A stretch of DNA of 64,000 nt, taken from contig NZ_VCHY01000005.1 of assembly GCF_005877885.1 (NCBI RefSeq), positions 186,001 to 250,000 on the forward strand. Reading direction: 5' to 3'. The stretch comes from Labilibacter sediminis. GTDB lineage: Bacteria > Bacteroidota > Bacteroidia > Bacteroidales > Marinilabiliaceae. Below are positions 62,073 to 64,000 of the stretch, piece by piece. A model generated the notes under the pieces. It did not search any database. It was given only the letters and a program-made list of their open reading frames with translations, and was not told where the DNA came from. Both the position numbers and the translations under genes were made by a program. The number at the start of each line of letters is the position of its first letter. Positions within the stretch are counted from its first letter, which is position 1.

Positions 62073-62104
62073 AGCCATACAAAGCAAATATACTCTGTAT
62101 GGCT
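62073..62104 (-). promoter_or_regulatory. PorP/SprF promoter box inside an inverted repeat
   Basis: A TATATTTG box (62085-62092, minus strand, exact TAnnTTTG) is flanked by a 9-bp perfect inverted repeat, AGCCATACA (62073-62081) and TGTATGGCT (62096-62104). The ATG is about 25 bp downstream. The hairpin has no T-run, so it is not a terminator; it may be an operator. Confidence 0.4.
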
Positions 62105-62127
62105 TAAAAAGTTCTAATTTTTATGTA

Positions 62128-64000
62128 TTATCTTACCAATAATACACTTCCGGCTTCATTAAACTCTTTTCCACTGACAAATCTTCCCTTTGCTTTCCAC
62201 ACATAAACAGCCTGTGGCGAGAGTTGTCCGTTAAAGAATCCGTTCCATCCCTCCTCAATATCCTTGCTTTCGTATATTAACTGTCCCCAACGGTTAAATA
62301 TCTGAAGCTGATATTCATCTACATCTTTGTATACCGGTCTGAATACGGTATTGGTTTCACCTCCTCCAATAGTTGATTCAACCAATCCATCGGAGCGCGG
62401 CGTAAATGCATTAGGGAATTTAACAAAGCCTTGCAATATAGCCTCCACCGAATTATCTGAAGTCTTGTCATCGAAACAACCATGTTCACTTTCCACTGTT
62501 AAAGTGATATAGTAAACGCCTTCCTCAGAATATTCATGTACCGGATTAACAGCGGTTGATGTAGCTCCGTCACCAAATTCCCACAGATACTTCACCGCAT
62601 CCGTTGACATACTTGAACACCTGAGTTCATCTCCTGGCACATAAACAACGTCGGGCCCGTAACTAAAGTCAGCTATAGGATGATCATGAACTGTAATGGT
62701 TTTCTGGTAAACTCCATCAACATTATCCGGTCCAGGAGCAGTTAACGTCACCACATACTCACCCGGATCAGCAAATGTATGCACCGGATTTCTTGCTGTA
62801 GAGCTTTGTCCATCACCAAAATCCCAACTATATTCGGAACCTCCGGTGGAGTAGTTGGTGAACTGAATGCGTAAAGGATAACAGCCCTGTGTGGTATCTG
62901 CAATAAAACCGGCATCAGGAACTACTCTGTACTCAATACTCACATCATCATAGGTTATACAACCGTTTACATCCATCTGCCATCTAAAGGTATTGATACC
63001 TTCATTTAAATCATCTACAACCGTATTAAAGAAGGTTTCATCGCGGAAACTACCATTACCTGCAATAACCGTCCATTTAGCTCCTAAATCGCCCGGATTA
63101 GACGCTTTAAGCTCATATGAAGATTCGTAAGATATATCATCCTCTCCTGCATAAGGATCGGCTTTATTACTAATAACCTCAACAACGTCCTCAGTTGTAC
63201 ACTCACCATAGGCCACGGTCCACTTAAACCTGTTTTCACCTAAACCAAGATTTCGCACAATAGTGGTTGCAATGGTATCATTATCAAATTCACCATTACC
63301 ACTAATCACCGTCCATTTACCATCTCCCCAGGTAGGGTTATTGGCATTTAATGTCAGATAATCTTCGCAGGTTTCCTTATTGGTTCCTGCATCCGCCTGT
63401 GATGGAATCTGATTAAATACAGTAATGCTATCAGATGAAATACAACTTCCCTTGGTGATATTCCACATCAGTATATTTCTACCAAATGTTAAACCTTCCA
63501 CTTTTGTTTTGGCATCATTTTCATCCTCAAAAGTGGCATTACCTGAAATCAATGTCCAATACCCTTCTCCCTGAGTAGCTTCATTGGCATCAAGGAAAGC
63601 ATAATTCTTACAATCTTCAATATCCGGACCTGCATTGGCAGTAGTTGGCGTATTGTTGGTAATCACAATATCTGAGGTTTTAGTACACTGTCCCTGAGTG
63701 ATGGTCCATCTCAAGGTATTTACACCTTCATTTAAGTTAGATATTGTAGCATTAGGTAAAGATTGATCATTAAAATTACCACCTCCTTCAATAATAGACC
63801 AGTTCCCTGTTCCAAAATCAGGCGCTGCCGCTTTCAAGACCACTGTTGGTGAACAATACTCTTCATCAGCACCAGCATATGGTTCTGACGGTTCATTATT
63901 AATTACAACCACATTATCTACTGAAGTACATAAGCCATTATCACTGGTTACTGTCCAACGGAACACATTTTCTCCTTTGGAAAGTCCGGTAATGCTTGCT
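62128..64000 (-). CDS. Gliding-motility-associated C-terminal domain protein with PKD and Ig-like repeats (5' end outside the window)
   Basis: At least 624 aa, open to the window end, so the N-terminus is missing. At least four repeats of about 80 aa (e.g. ANAGPDIEDCKNYAFLDANE, KWTVISGNGEFDNDTIATTI, NRFKWTVAYGECTTEDVVEV) each carry two Cys in most copies. Two PKD domains follow (YSWDFGDGQSSTARNPVHTF; YLWEFGDGATSTAVNPVHEY). The end is a CHU_C/TIGR04131 type B sorting domain (FPNAFTPRSDG, LQIFNRWGQLIYESKD, EGWNGFFNGQ, ending SVLLVR). It should be secreted by T9SS and work with the PorP/SprF protein encoded 79 bp downstream. Probably a large surface adhesin. Confidence 0.92.
   Translation of the reverse strand, partial: ASITGLSKGENVFRWTVTSDNGLCTSVDNVVVINNEPSEPYAGADEEYCSPTVVLKAAAPDFGTGNWSIIEGGGNFNDQSLPNATISNLNEGVNTLRWTITQGQCTKTSDIVITNNTPTTANAGPDIEDCKNYAFLDANEATQGEGYWTLISGNATFEDENDAKTKVEGLTFGRNILMWNITKGSCISSDSITVFNQIPSQADAGTNKETCEDYLTLNANNPTWGDGKWTVISGNGEFDNDTIATTIVRNLGLGENRFKWTVAYGECTTEDVVEVISNKADPYAGEDDISYESSYELKASNPGDLGAKWTVIAGNGSFRDETFFNTVVDDLNEGINTFRWQMDVNGCITYDDVSIEYRVVPDAGFIADTTQGCYPLRIQFTNYSTGGSEYSWDFGDGQSSTARNPVHTFADPGEYVVTLTAPGPDNVDGVYQKTITVHDHPIADFSYGPDVVYVPGDELRCSSMSTDAVKYLWEFGDGATSTAVNPVHEYSEEGVYYITLTVESEHGCFDDKTSDNSVEAILQGFVKFPNAFTPRSDGLVESTIGGGETNTVFRPVYKDVDEYQLQIFNRWGQLIYESKDIEEGWNGFFNGQLSPQAVYVWKAKGRFVSGKEFNEAGSVLLVR

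Overview
The window looks like chromosomal DNA of a marine or gut-like member of the Bacteroidota, probably near the Marinilabiliales/Bacteroidales. The reasons are low GC, a type IX secretion (T9SS) and gliding gene set (PorP/SprF, CHU_C-type C-terminal domain, type A sorting domain, T9SS plug-type protein, PorE-like TPR-PD40 proteins), a complete Na+-NQR operon, TAnnTTTG promoter boxes and a lack of Shine-Dalgarno sequences. The genus is not established. No rRNA, tRNA, CRISPR array, transposase or prophage was recognised.

Layout. 0-4.2 kb (minus): SPFH/NfeD pair, a periplasmic-sensor/AlbA_2 fusion and a CapA-like phosphatase. 4.3-9.4 kb (plus): MerR regulator, Nif3-like protein, zinc-ribbon coiled-coil protein, TPR protein and a T9SS cargo. 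9.4-16.3 kb: a 176-bp palindromic repeat, NhaC antiporter, YqgE, then a minus run of class IV aminotransferase, HAD-IIIA phosphatase, rhomboid, holA and AMP nucleosidase. 16.5-24.1 kb: HsdR_N-like nuclease domain, GNAT, two PorE-like paralogues, glycosyltransferase, small HAD, membrane protein and recR. 24.3-25.7 kb: sodium:solute symporter.

25.7-32.7 kb (minus) is the most interesting block: YbjN-like protein, PspA, DUF4178, a Ser-rich membrane-anchored protein, double DUF350, then membrane spermidine synthase, S-adenosylmethionine decarboxylase and a K+ channel with an RCK domain. It resembles an envelope-stress (Psp) module coupled to polyamine synthesis and ion flux, and its order echoes the E. 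coli yjfIJKLMC operon. A 0.5-kb non-coding, hairpin-rich segment flanked by inverted repeats lies between its two halves.

33-49.5 kb: GT39 glycosyltransferase, fused alpha/beta E1 dehydrogenase, an NqrM-like small protein facing ApbE, an LRR protein, an AsmA/Dsb/Cys-rich lipoprotein operon and nqrABCDEF. ApbE and the NqrM-like protein probably mature the Nqr complex. 49.7-54.3 kb: T9SS plug-type protein, then a small accessory region with an S23-type four-helix-bundle gene inside degenerate inverted repeats, two uncharacterised genes and an HTH gene. 54.4-64 kb: pruA, TPR protein, FtsB/DivIC-like protein, small membrane protein, glycosyltransferase, OmpH/Skp-like lipoprotein, a second palindromic repeat, PorP/SprF and a large gliding-motility-associated protein cut by the window end.

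Family names come from recognising protein sequence by eye; no database search was run.
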